Counted from the stretch's first letter, positions 1 through 6,260 are shown. The stretch is DNA of 8,444 nucleotides from an uncultured Planctomycetaceae bacterium (GCA_937926325.1 CALAZQ010000027.1:1-8444), one strand, 5' to 3'. Notes: generated from the letters alone by a model not told the origin. Numbers and translations are program-made.

Positions 1-2
1 AA

Positions 3-76
3 TGGGCAGCACAGGATTCGAACCTGTGACCTCCACGGTGTGAACGTGGCGCTCTAACCAACTGAGCTAGCTGCCC
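3..76 (-). tRNA. tRNA-Val (anticodon CAC)
   Basis: The minus strand folds into a complete 74-nt cloverleaf. It has a 7-bp acceptor stem (GGGCAGC/GCTGCCC), a 4-bp D stem, an anticodon stem CCACG/CGTGG with loop TTCACAC, a 5-nt variable loop and a T arm ACAGG-TTCGAAT-CCTGT, with discriminator A at position 3. The loop places CAC at the anticodon, which reads GUG valine codons. The CCA tail is not encoded: TT follows the discriminator. The gene lies 35 nt downstream of the last tat gene and probably has its own promoter overlapping that gene's stop codon. Confidence 0.97.
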
Positions 77-86
77 GCAACGCCAA

Positions 87-115
87 ACTCTAGCACGCCC
101 GGGACGGTTCGTCAC
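87..115 (-). promoter_or_regulatory. Candidate sigma70-type promoter for tRNA-Val
   Basis: On the minus strand, GTGACG (115-110) and TAGAGT (92-87) are separated by exactly 17 nt. Each matches the -35 or -10 consensus at four of six bases. The -10 box would start transcription about 4 nt before the mature tRNA 5' end. The -35 box contains the TGA stop of the upstream TatA-family gene. The call rests on spacing and position only. Confidence 0.4.
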
Positions 116-390
116 GACCCTGACGGCGGCTTCGGGGCTTCAAACACGGGCCCGGTCGCGATCGACTCGTCTTCGTCATACCGGCTCGGCGGTGGCTGCC
201 GACTCGTTCCGCCCCGGCTGCCCTCGAGCTGGCCAGCCACGTCGAGGTCACGAGAGATCGTCGCCCATTGCCGCCGCAGATCGGCCAGACTCTTGCCCAC
301 GGTTCGGCCCACCTCTGGCAGCCGCTTGCCGTAGAGCATCACCGCGATCGCGCCGATGGCGAGGATTTCGAATGGGCCCAACCCGAACAT
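112..390 (-). CDS. tatA: TatA/TatB-family twin-arginine translocase subunit, 92 aa
   Basis: This is a small membrane protein of the Tat system, which moves folded proteins across the inner membrane. The architecture is typical. A short N-terminal transmembrane helix (about residues 5-20) has a Glu at position 8, followed by the hinge YGKRLPEVGR (20-29), an amphipathic helix (about 26-50), and an acidic, Pro-rich disordered tail. The hinge resembles the FGxxKLPExG hinge of TatA. The length and longer amphipathic helix leave a TatB-like role possible. The start is supported by AGGAAAGG 7 nt upstream of the ATG. It follows a second TatA paralogue by 91 nt on the same strand, and no tatC is in the window, so the exact role in the translocase is uncertain. 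Confidence 0.85.
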   Translation of the reverse strand: MFGLGPFEILAIGAIAVMLYGKRLPEVGRTVGKSLADLRRQWATISRDLDVAGQLEGSRGGTSRQPPPSRYDEDESIATGPVFEAPKPPSGS

Positions 391-481
391 GACTTTGCCT
401 TTCCTCGGAGCCTACCGTGATGACCAAAGAAGCGCATCCCTCGGCGGGGAACGCTGGAGGCAACCGCCGTCGCCGGTGAAC

Positions 482-691
482 TTATTCGGTCGGACGTGAA
501 TCGGCACCGGCCGAGTTGCCCGGCTGTCCCAGGCGGGGCTCGTCGTCGCCGGCATTAATGCCCCGTTTAAACTCGACGATTCCCTCGCCGAGCGACCGCA
601 TCACCCGCGGCAGACGGGCGCCGAACAACAGCAGGATCACCACTGCGACAACGATGAGTTCGACCGTGCCAAGGCCCATGAAGCCGAGCAT
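482..691 (-). CDS. tatA: TatA-family twin-arginine translocase subunit, 69 aa
   Basis: This is a canonical short TatA-like protein. Its N-terminal helix (about residues 6-22) has a Glu at position 11. The hinge FGARLPRV (23-30) and an amphipathic helix containing GEGIVEFKRG (35-44) follow, then a short acidic tail. TatA multimers are thought to form or weaken the membrane passage for folded Tat substrates. The start at 691 is preferred because AAAGG lies 8 nt upstream; an in-frame ATG at 724 would add 11 charged residues before the helix and has no good ribosome binding site. It is the first gene of a two-gene tat set. A promoter-like sequence lies at 795-822. Confidence 0.88.
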   Translation of the reverse strand: MLGFMGLGTVELIVVAVVILLLFGARLPRVMRSLGEGIVEFKRGINAGDDEPRLGQPGNSAGADSRPTE

Positions 692-794
692 GCTGGTGAC
701 CTTTCTGTCTTTCCGGACCGGCATTCACCGGTATCCGGGGAGGTGGAGCTGGCGGCCGCAGATTGCTGCTTGACGGCCTACCATGCTGCACACA

Positions 795-822
795 AGTCTA
801 TCTTACCCCGTCAGCGGGTCAA
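795..822 (-). promoter_or_regulatory. Candidate sigma70-type promoter for the tat gene pair
   Basis: On the minus strand, TTGACC (822-817, five of six matches to TTGACA) is followed after 16 nt by TAGACT (800-795, four of six matches to TATAAT). It would give a leader of about 95 nt before the 69-aa tatA gene. The -35 box lies within the last codons of the toroid gene, and no intrinsic terminator is visible between the two, so some read-through from the upstream operon is also possible. Confidence 0.45.
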
Positions 823-2550
823 ACCTTGCTCATCCTCGGCCTTCGAGGATAGTCGGCCGAACTGATCAGCTGTCTGTTTCGGCCGACTTTTCCCGCTCGC
901 GCGGTGCAGCGGCTGATAGCGGTAGTAGACCTCGAGCATCAGGGCCGCGAGTGCCGTGGCATAGACACGTCCGCCGTGACGCCCCCAAGCCGCGTCAGGA
1001 TCCCAACTTCCGACCGGGGAACCGGTGCCGGTTCGCTGCAGCGACAGCAGCGTCTGCTGCAGGCCACTGTTCCACCGCTGCCAGGGTTCCCCCCCCACAT
1101 GAAACAGGGCCAATGTGCCGTAGTACCAGGCGTAGCTATCGACCCGCGAACGGCCCGGGCGATGCTGGTCAAGGAACGCGGCAGCCTCCGCGACTGTAGG
1201 TGATTCAGGGGAGAGCCCGAGTAGCAGCCGGGCGTAGAGCGCCTCGGCGGTCATGGCCGGCGTCGGCCGTTCACCGGGACGGTACGAAGCCAATCCCGCC
1301 CGCCGTCCCGACGTCACGGTATCGAGAAACCCCCGACTCGCCTCTTCGGCAGCGGCGGCTTCAGCCAGTCCGAGCTGCCGGCTGCTCGCCAGTGCCATCA
1401 ATTGCCAGCCCAGTTGGCTCGTGTCGCCCCGGTCACCGGCCGCATACCGCCAGCCGCCAGTGGTCGGATGCTGTCGAGAAACCGTATAGCCGATTGCCCG
1501 GCGGAGCACCGGCCGCAGGGCGGGGTCACCGGTAAGGGCGTAGCACTCGGCCACAGCAAGTGTCGCCATGCCATGGCAGTAGAGTTCAGCAAAGAAGGCT
1601 GCTGGCCCGGCCAGTGAGCCGTCGGCCCGCTGTCGCTCGGCCAGGAACCGCATTCCGCGGTCGACAACGTCGGCATAGGGCCCCGCCTCGGGCGTGTGGC
1701 CCGCTGCCAGAAACGCGAGCAACGCGAGCCCGGTCACCCCATGATCACTCGACCGGCCACTCTCCGGACCATGCCCCCCGTGCGCAGCCAGGGATGGGCC
1801 GACCACCCGGCCGGCAGCGTAGCGGCTGGCGTCCCAGCGGCCGTCGGCCGACTGCGTCCTGGCCAGCCAGCCGAGCGCCGCGGCCACCGCCGCCTCGGTG
1901 GCATCAGAGCCCCCCCAGGCCAGGACGGCCTGCCGCCGGGCTGGACCGGTTCGCGGGCCGAGGGCAACCGGCGGAGGGAACCGGTCTGCCTCGGAAAGAG
2001 CCGACGCCGGTTCGGCTGGCCGCGGCAGGCCTGCCGTCCGCACCGCAGCTGCCAGTCCCGCGGCAATATCAGACCGCATGTCTCCCTCGAGCGGTTGGCC
2101 CTCTGCCGCCACCGCTGCCGCGGGCTCTGGTGGCAGGCTGGCCTCCAGTAACGGCGGTGGCGGTGGCTCAGCAGACGCCCCGGCCGGCTCGCCAGCATCA
2201 GCAGTGGCGACCGCCTCGGCCGAATCTGGAGGCATGATGGAGGCCGACGACGACTCACCTGCGAGCTCTGCCGACGGCTCGCGGGCCGCAGGCTCAGCGG
2301 CCTCGGCCACCTCATCCTCGACGACCAGCACCACCGTGACCGACTCACTGTCGGCGGCAGCCCCTGCGGCACCGCCATCCCTCGCACCGAACAGCGTCCA
2401 TCCACCAACCACCACGAGATGCAGCAGCAGCGACAGCACGACACACTTCTGCAGCGTGTTGGATTGCAGCCAGCCGGTCCGCAGCAGCAGCGCGAGACCA
2501 CAGACCACGCCCAGAGCCACTCCAACCGCAATGCCGGCAGAAATCGTCAT
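811..2550 (-). CDS. Membrane-anchored alpha-toroid (prenyltransferase/squalene-oxidase repeat) protein with TonB-like N-terminus
   Basis: This 579-aa protein has three parts. (a) Two hydrophobic helices, about residues 4-23 and 35-55, form a hairpin with Arg24 and Lys35 in the short loop. Positive-inside logic puts the loop in the cytoplasm and the rest in the periplasm. The second helix carries SLLLH (Ser40, His44), the Ser/His spacing of the TonB helix (S16/H20 in E. coli), then a beta-like stretch at about 70-78. (b) A Pro/Ala/Glu-rich low-complexity linker covers about 80-205. (c) A toroid domain, about 215-550, has QW-like repeats near 226-242, 301-315, 355-373 and 501-518 and the motif GDTSQLGWQLMAL (375-387). 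No DxDD cyclase motif is seen, so catalysis is doubtful. The start at 2550 has GAGGTG 8 nt upstream; an upstream in-frame start would run into exbD. It is the last gene after exbB-exbD, 55 nt downstream. I infer it is the effector moved by ExbBD. Confidence 0.85.
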   Translation of the reverse strand: MTISAGIAVGVALGVVCGLALLLRTGWLQSNTLQKCVVLSLLLHLVVVGGWTLFGARDGGAAGAAADSESVTVVLVVEDEVAEAAEPAAREPSAELAGESSSASIMPPDSAEAVATADAGEPAGASAEPPPPPLLEASLPPEPAAAVAAEGQPLEGDMRSDIAAGLAAAVRTAGLPRPAEPASALSEADRFPPPVALGPRTGPARRQAVLAWGGSDATEAAVAAALGWLARTQSADGRWDASRYAAGRVVGPSLAAHGGHGPESGRSSDHGVTGLALLAFLAAGHTPEAGPYADVVDRGMRFLAERQRADGSLAGPAAFFAELYCHGMATLAVAECYALTGDPALRPVLRRAIGYTVSRQHPTTGGWRYAAGDRGDTSQLGWQLMALASSRQLGLAEAAAAEEASRGFLDTVTSGRRAGLASYRPGERPTPAMTAEALYARLLLGLSPESPTVAEAAAFLDQHRPGRSRVDSYAWYYGTLALFHVGGEPWQRWNSGLQQTLLSLQRTGTGSPVGSWDPDAAWGRHGGRVYATALAALMLEVYYRYQPLHRASGKSRPKQTADQFGRLSSKAEDEQGLTR

Positions 2551-2605
2551 GCGTGAAGCACCTCGCCCCGGTAGATCGGCGGCAACCGAATTGCCCCACA
2601 GCCTG

Positions 2606-3007
2606 CTATCGCCGGCGAACGGCGATGGCCACCTGCGGAATACCGGCAGCACGGCAGGCCTCGTAAATCTCCGTCATGCGACCATGGGTGGCATCACTCG
2701 CGCCGCGAATCGTCACCGTCGTCGTGCCGGCAGCGCGGGCCGCGAGCAGTTCCGCCTCGAGCCCGTCGGCCGTAACCGGTCGCCCCGCAAGCCGCACTCC
2801 ACCGGCTGTCAGCACCTCAATCACAACTGCCGCCTCCGGGGCAGCTGCCGCCTTCGAGGCTGTCGGCAGGTCGAGCTCGACCGCCTGCTCGCTGTCGGAG
2901 AACCGGGCCGCCCCCATGAAGAACAACGCAATGACCAGGATGACGTCGATCATCGGTGTCAGATTCGGGCCCTGTGGCTCGTCATCTCCAGCTGATGGCA
3001 GCCGCAT
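2606..3007 (-). CDS. exbD: ExbD/TolR-family biopolymer transport protein, 133 aa
   Basis: This is the small subunit of an ExbB-ExbD proton-driven motor in the inner membrane. A short cytoplasmic N-terminus leads into NLTPMIDVILVIALFFM (15-31). This is the family signature, and Asp21 is the conserved membrane Asp thought to carry protons. A periplasmic domain of about 100 residues follows, with the alternating strand/helix pattern of ExbD/TolR. The length is normal for the family. The start codon lies 3 nt after the exbB stop, with AAGGCGGGG upstream overlapping the end of exbB, so the two are translationally close. TolR or a gliding-type motor subunit is an alternative reading, but no tolA, tolB or pal is in the window. 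Confidence 0.92.
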   Translation of the reverse strand: MRLPSAGDDEPQGPNLTPMIDVILVIALFFMGAARFSDSEQAVELDLPTASKAAAAPEAAVVIEVLTAGGVRLAGRPVTADGLEAELLAARAAGTTTVTIRGASDATHGRMTEIYEACRAAGIPQVAIAVRRR

Positions 3008-3010
3008 CGC

Positions 3011-3883
3011 TCACCCCGCCTTCCGCCGTGTCCCCAGCTCGGCACCAGTGGCTGCGACCGCTTCAATCACCGGCTGACAGCACTCATCAAGTTGCATCGC
3101 CAACCGATCCACCCGGCTGGTGAAATAGCTGTGCAGTACCAACGCTGGAATCGCCACGACGAGGCCCATGGCCGTGGTGATCAACGCTTCCCCGAAACCC
3201 CGGGCAAGGAGATCGGGCTGGCCCATCGCGCCGGCGGCGGCAATGTCGTTGAACGAACGGATCAGGCCAAGCACCGTGCCGAGCAGGCCGAACAGCGGGC
3301 TGATCGTGGCCACGCCGTTGAAGACCCGGCGGTACTTCCGCAGATGGTTCAGCTCCCGCTCGCAGGCGTCGATCGCCGCCTGTTCAACCTCGACCGCCGG
3401 GCGGCCCCAGCGGCGGACCGCTGCGGCAAAGGCTCGGGCGACGGGGCTGGGATGCGCGGCGCAGGCTGCCGCCGCCTCGGCCCGATCGAATTCACCGGCC
3501 TGCAACCGACCGACGAACCGCTCGACGAATAACACCGGCACCACCTGACTGGTCCGCAGGCTGACGGCCCGCTCAATTCCAAACACCACCAGAGCAAATG
3601 AGCAGGCGAGCAGCGGAATCATCAGCAGGCCGCCGCCAAACAGCAGTTCCAGCGGCCGGCCCGAACCACCGATGCGGCCGCTGGCGACCGCCACCGAGAT
3701 GCCCGCCGCCTCGGCGTCTGCCCCGGTCGGCGGCGGTGCCTCGGCAGCCGCCGGCTCGTCATCCCCCGCCCAGGCTCGCACCGTCTGCCCGCAGGCCGGC
3801 CCCGCCCCCGCGGCCAGACCCGCGAGCAGCAGCGCGATCACCAGCCGGTGACAGCAGATTGGCCACGGGCGTTGAAGAACCAT
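3011..3883 (-). CDS. exbB: MotA/TolQ/ExbB-family proton channel protein with N-terminal signal sequence
   Basis: This 290-aa protein is the channel subunit that assembles around ExbD. The N-terminus has a Sec-like signal (Arg13, then a hydrophobic stretch at 14-26) and an acidic, Pro/Ala-rich linker (40-60). Three family helices follow, at about 82-104, 187-210 and 232-254. The family core is visible as SPLFGLLGTVLGLIRSF (195-211) and GEALITTAMGLVVAIPA (231-247), with the conserved Thr-rich face. The signal plus periplasmic linker is longer than in E. coli ExbB and is, from memory, common in Planctomycetes and other phyla. The ATG at 3883 has no clear ribosome binding site and sits 13 nt after the lipoprotein stop, suggesting translational coupling. 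Codons further upstream in this frame overlap the lipoprotein gene and do not look coding. Confidence 0.92.
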   Translation of the reverse strand: MVLQRPWPICCHRLVIALLLAGLAAGAGPACGQTVRAWAGDDEPAAAEAPPPTGADAEAAGISVAVASGRIGGSGRPLELLFGGGLLMIPLLACSFALVVFGIERAVSLRTSQVVPVLFVERFVGRLQAGEFDRAEAAAACAAHPSPVARAFAAAVRRWGRPAVEVEQAAIDACERELNHLRKYRRVFNGVATISPLFGLLGTVLGLIRSFNDIAAAGAMGQPDLLARGFGEALITTAMGLVVAIPALVLHSYFTSRVDRLAMQLDECCQPVIEAVAATGAELGTRRKAG

Positions 3884-3896
3884 CGGGCACCGGTGC

Positions 3897-4475
3897 CTAG
3901 AAGTTCGCGTCGCAGCCGGTGTCGACATCACCAACCATGTGCAGGTGATCATGATCGATGTAAACCACCTCTTGGCAGTCCTCGTCGACCAGGGTGTGCG
4001 GCACCGGCCAGCCCACCCGCGTGACCTCCTGGAAATAGATCGTGCACTTGTAGTGGGCATGGTGCAGCTGGGCGGGACCGACCAGCGGATAGTGCCGCGG
4101 CGGATCGACGTAGTCTGAAATTTTGCATTTCGTGATCCGCACGTTGTTCCGTTGGATCTCATAGAGGAACGGCCAGTTGCCCTGCACGGGCCGAGCCTTT
4201 TCGAGGGCCCGCATCACCTCGTCGTCGCTCGGCTCGTCGAGGGCTTCACAGGGGCCGCCAGGGGCGATCGGCCCCAGGATCGGGGCCCGCTCATACCGCT
4301 CGTAGTTCCAGAACTGGTCTTCTTTGGCCTTCTGAATGCCCACCGGCACCGGCACCGGAATGGCCAGCGGACCGAGGTTCGGCCCCTGGGCCGTCAGCCA
4401 GAAACAGCCGGTCTGCGTCAGGCCAACTGCTGCTGCCAGAACAGCGGCGATCTGCCGCCCGTGAGTTGTCACCAT
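3897..4475 (-). CDS. Putative His/Cys-rich lipoprotein, unknown family, first gene of the exbBD cluster
   Basis: I do not recognise this 192-aa family. The N-terminus looks exported: Arg7, a hydrophobic core (9-19) and LTQTGC ending at Cys24, which could be a lipobox, though Gln at -3 is atypical. The mature part has a Pro/Val-rich stretch (37-46), a segment with Trp, Tyr and acidic residues, and two His clusters, LHHAHYKC (137-144) and IDHDHLHM (173-180). Five further cysteines lie at 76, 117, 144, 167 and 188. Such clusters could bind metal or form disulphides; this is inference. The start at 4475 is supported by GAGGAA 7 nt upstream. Its stop is 13 nt from exbB, so it probably leads the operon exbB-exbD-toroid. 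It could be a substrate-binding or outer-membrane partner of the motor. Confidence 0.75.
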   Translation of the reverse strand: MVTTHGRQIAAVLAAAVGLTQTGCFWLTAQGPNLGPLAIPVPVPVGIQKAKEDQFWNYERYERAPILGPIAPGGPCEALDEPSDDEVMRALEKARPVQGNWPFLYEIQRNNVRITKCKISDYVDPPRHYPLVGPAQLHHAHYKCTIYFQEVTRVGWPVPHTLVDEDCQEVVYIDHDHLHMVGDVDTGCDANF

Positions 4476-4518
4476 CGAATCGTTCCTCGTGCGTAAGGCG
4501 GGATGAAACATCCTGCCG

Positions 4519-4545
4519 GTTGTATCGACGCTGACGGCCACGCAA
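4519..4545 (-). promoter_or_regulatory. Weak candidate promoter for the lipoprotein-exbBD-toroid operon
   Basis: On the minus strand TTGCGT (4545-4540) and TACAAC (4524-4519) are separated by 15 nt, shorter than the usual 17. It lies between the terminator of the BON gene and the lipoprotein start, which is where the operon promoter is expected. A short inverted repeat GGATG-N3-CATCC lies in the leader at 4501-4513. The rest of 4476-4590 holds nothing else I can name. Confidence 0.22.
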
Positions 4546-4590
4546 CTTGCGGGCGATCTTCCGGCTATGATGATTTTTCGCCCCGGCCGC

Positions 4591-4626
4591 AAAAAAACCC
4601 GCCCGGAGGTCCTGCCTCCGGGCGGG
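4591..4626 (-). terminator. Intrinsic terminator of the BON-domain gene
   Basis: A perfect 12-bp GC-rich stem (CCCGCCCGGAGG / CCTCCGGGCGGG) with a 5-nt loop is followed on the minus strand by seven T residues. It lies 72 nt after the BON gene stop. It separates that gene from the exbBD cluster downstream, which therefore needs its own promoter. Confidence 0.93.
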
Positions 4627-4698
4627 CTGCTGGAAGTGCACTCGAATCGGGTGCAGTTCGCTGGTTGTTTCTGCTGGCAGCCCTCGGCTGCCGATTCA

Positions 4699-5700
4699 TC
4701 ACCGATGATGGCTGTGGATGTGCCGCTCGTCGAAGTCGAGATACCACCAGCCGTCATCCCACTCGAGGGAAACCCGCCGCCAGCCCAGCGGCACCTGCGG
4801 GTAGGGATAGAACGGGCCGATGTACGGCCAGGCAGTCGGCGAATACTGGGTCGGATACTGCAGTGCCGCATAGTTGGGCGAGGCAGCGTAACTGGGCCAG
4901 GCATAGTTGGGCACGTTGGGGCCATCGCCTCGCATCGGCACCGGTGGCATGCCGACACCGGCGGCCCCCATCGGCCGCGGCGTTCCCATCGCCATTCCGG
5001 GCATCGGACCGGCCGGCATCTGGCCCTGGTACCCACCAGCCTCATAGCCGCCGTTTCCAGCGGCTCCTTCATAGACCCGCATCGAGCCTGGGACGACCCG
5101 CTCGCCGTCGATCATTTCCTGGTTGCCCATCGCCCGCATCCCAACCGGCTGCACCGGGGCTGATGTCATCCGCATCGGTCGCGGGCTGCCGGCCATCCGC
5201 GTCGGCACCCGCACGCCCCGCTCGGTCGCGCGGGCCAGCCGCACCTGTTCGGGCTGCTCGGCGGCGTAGACCGCCTGCCGGGCGGCCGCGACATCTTCAG
5301 CCAGCGGCCCCTCGGCCCGCTGCTCAAGCGGCTGCGGCGAAATTGCCTGCGGCTTCGGCGGCTCGACGCCGGCAAAGTCCCAGGCCCGCTTCGGCAGGGC
5401 AAGATTCGCCCCACCGGCGGCCGCCGGCGATGCCACCGTGAGCCGATTGACCACCCGTTCAACTCCAGCGGTCGATTCCGCCAGTCCAATTGCCGCGGCG
5501 ATGTGCTTGGCATTGGAGACCTTTCCTTCCAGCCAGACAGTGCCCTGCTTGGCCCTGACTTTGACGCGGTAGCCGTCGAGTGTTCCTGAGTCCCGCAGCC
5601 GCACGGCCACGGTTTTGGCGAGATCCTCCGCGCGAACATCGGCCAGCCCAAAGCTGGCGACGAGCACGGCGACCCCGCAGGTGATTCTTGTCAGCGACAT
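4699..5700 (-). CDS. Exported BON-domain protein with Met-rich and Tyr/Pro-rich C-terminal region
   Basis: This 333-aa protein begins with a Sec signal peptide (about residues 1-24, ending near VRAED). One BON domain follows (about 26-90) with the core GTVWLEGKVSNAKH (53-66) and GVERVVNRLTV (79-89). BON domains occur in OsmY and other envelope proteins and are thought to contact membranes or phospholipids. After it come an Ala/Glu-rich segment (125-160), a Met/Pro/Gly-rich stretch with 14 Met between 169 and 256, a Tyr/Pro-rich stretch (262-305), and a Trp-rich conserved-looking end (WRRVSLEWDDGWWYLDF, 307-323) with the tail HIHSHH. The start is firm: AAGGAGG lies 5 nt upstream. It is a single transcription unit ending at the terminator. 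The cellular role is unknown; an envelope or surface structural role is the likeliest guess. Confidence 0.85.
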   Translation of the reverse strand: MSLTRITCGVAVLVASFGLADVRAEDLAKTVAVRLRDSGTLDGYRVKVRAKQGTVWLEGKVSNAKHIAAAIGLAESTAGVERVVNRLTVASPAAAGGANLALPKRAWDFAGVEPPKPQAISPQPLEQRAEGPLAEDVAAARQAVYAAEQPEQVRLARATERGVRVPTRMAGSPRPMRMTSAPVQPVGMRAMGNQEMIDGERVVPGSMRVYEGAAGNGGYEAGGYQGQMPAGPMPGMAMGTPRPMGAAGVGMPPVPMRGDGPNVPNYAWPSYAASPNYAALQYPTQYSPTAWPYIGPFYPYPQVPLGWRRVSLEWDDGWWYLDFDERHIHSHHR

Positions 5701-5723
5701 GTAACCCTCCTTGATTCGATGCC

Positions 5724-5789
5724 GGTGTCTTCGGAGGTGTTTTCATCCGGCAAGCCAGCCGCATGCAGCCCCCGTCGCCAGCCGGCGAC
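5724..5789 (-). repeat. Short repeats in the BON gene leader
   Basis: Two near-identical 9-mers, GGTGTCTTC (5724-5732) and GGTGTTTTC (5736-5744), lie 12 bp apart just upstream of the start of the BON gene. A 6-bp inverted repeat GTCGCC-AGCC-GGCGAC follows at 5774-5789. Either could be an operator or leader hairpin. No clear promoter was found in 5701-5888, so this remains a descriptive note. Confidence 0.3.
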
Positions 5790-5836
5790 ACTTCCATGGG
5801 AGTTCCATCGGCAGCCGGTGGTGCCGGAGGGGAGTT

Positions 5837-5882
5837 TTTTTCCGATTAACGCGGAAAAAGGGATGGCGACAGGCTTTTCCGC
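5837..5882 (-). promoter_or_regulatory. Competing inverted repeats downstream of the small membrane gene
   Basis: Three related segments lie in order on the plus strand: TTTTTCCG (5837-5844), GCGGAAAAAG (5851-5860) and CTTTTCCGC (5874-5882). The middle one can pair with the left one (8 bp, 7-nt loop) or with the right one (9 bp with one bulged A, 13-nt loop), but not with both at once. The set begins 7 nt after the stop of the 95-aa gene and lies in the leader of the BON gene. It could be an attenuator-like switch or a weak terminator; neither is proven. Confidence 0.35.
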
Positions 5883-5888
5883 AGTCCG

Positions 5889-6176
5889 CTACGCCCGGTG
5901 GCGGCGGGTTGCCGGCAGCTCGATGATCGCGATCATCGTCATCAAGGTCAGCGTGACGGCACTGGTCGTCGCGATACCGGGGCCGAGCTGGAGCGTGACC
6001 CCGCAGACAGTCCCGACGAGGCCAAGCGCAGCCAGACAGGCCCACTGGCCCAGCCGCTCGTACCGGGTGCCCTCAGTGAACCGGGTGCCACCAGCCGTCA
6101 GCAGGCCCAGCAGTTGAACCAGCCCGACCAGGCAAAAGAGCGGATTGAGCGAAACAGCGAAAAGCGGCAGCATCAT
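5889..6176 (-). CDS. Small membrane protein of unknown function, three predicted helices
   Basis: This 95-aa hydrophobic protein has three likely transmembrane segments, at about residues 3-27, 43-63 and 66-86. A charged loop (TRFTEGTRYERLG, 31-43) separates the first two, and the tail is basic (RRHRA). I do not recognise the family. Strong G/C preference at third codon positions supports real coding. The start is uncertain: the double ATG at 6176/6173 has no visible ribosome binding site. The open frame continues upstream, in the same frame as the TlpA-like gene, back to that gene's TGA stop, but that stretch has no ATG, GTG or TTG. It is probably co-transcribed with the TlpA-like gene 84 nt upstream. 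Confidence 0.65.
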   Translation of the reverse strand: MMLPLFAVSLNPLFCLVGLVQLLGLLTAGGTRFTEGTRYERLGQWACLAALGLVGTVCGVTLQLGPGIATTSAVTLTLMTMIAIIELPATRRHRA

Positions 6177-6260
6177 GCAGCAGGGCCCGGGAGGGAAACG
6201 TTCGGCACCCCGACAGTACCAACGCCTTCGCCTCGTCGCCAGCCCGGCCAGTCCCGTCGA

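Noticed and set aside
811..2550. Annotation as a squalene-hopene cyclase
   Set aside because: There is no DxDD motif, a short toroid only, and an N-terminal membrane hairpin with a long linker. The context is exbBD, not isoprenoid synthesis.
2551..2652. Upstream start for the toroid gene at 2652
   Set aside because: It would overlap the end of exbD and add 34 residues of non-conserved look before the first helix. The ATG at 2550 has GAGGTG at good distance.
1898..2995. Long plus-strand open frame (365 codons) opposite the toroid and exbD genes
   Set aside because: Its translation is low-complexity Ser/Ala/Pro/Arg-rich with no domain, and it lies opposite genes with clear family motifs. GC-rich DNA commonly gives such antisense frames.
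3884..4162. N-terminal extension of exbB to 4162
   Set aside because: The stretch is an out-of-frame shadow of the lipoprotein gene and has no features of a signal or membrane domain.
4503..5441. Long plus-strand open frame (312 codons) opposite the BON gene
   Set aside because: It crosses the terminator hairpin and encodes Arg/Pro/Ala-rich sequence without a recognisable fold. The minus strand has a signal peptide, a BON domain and a perfect ribosome binding site.
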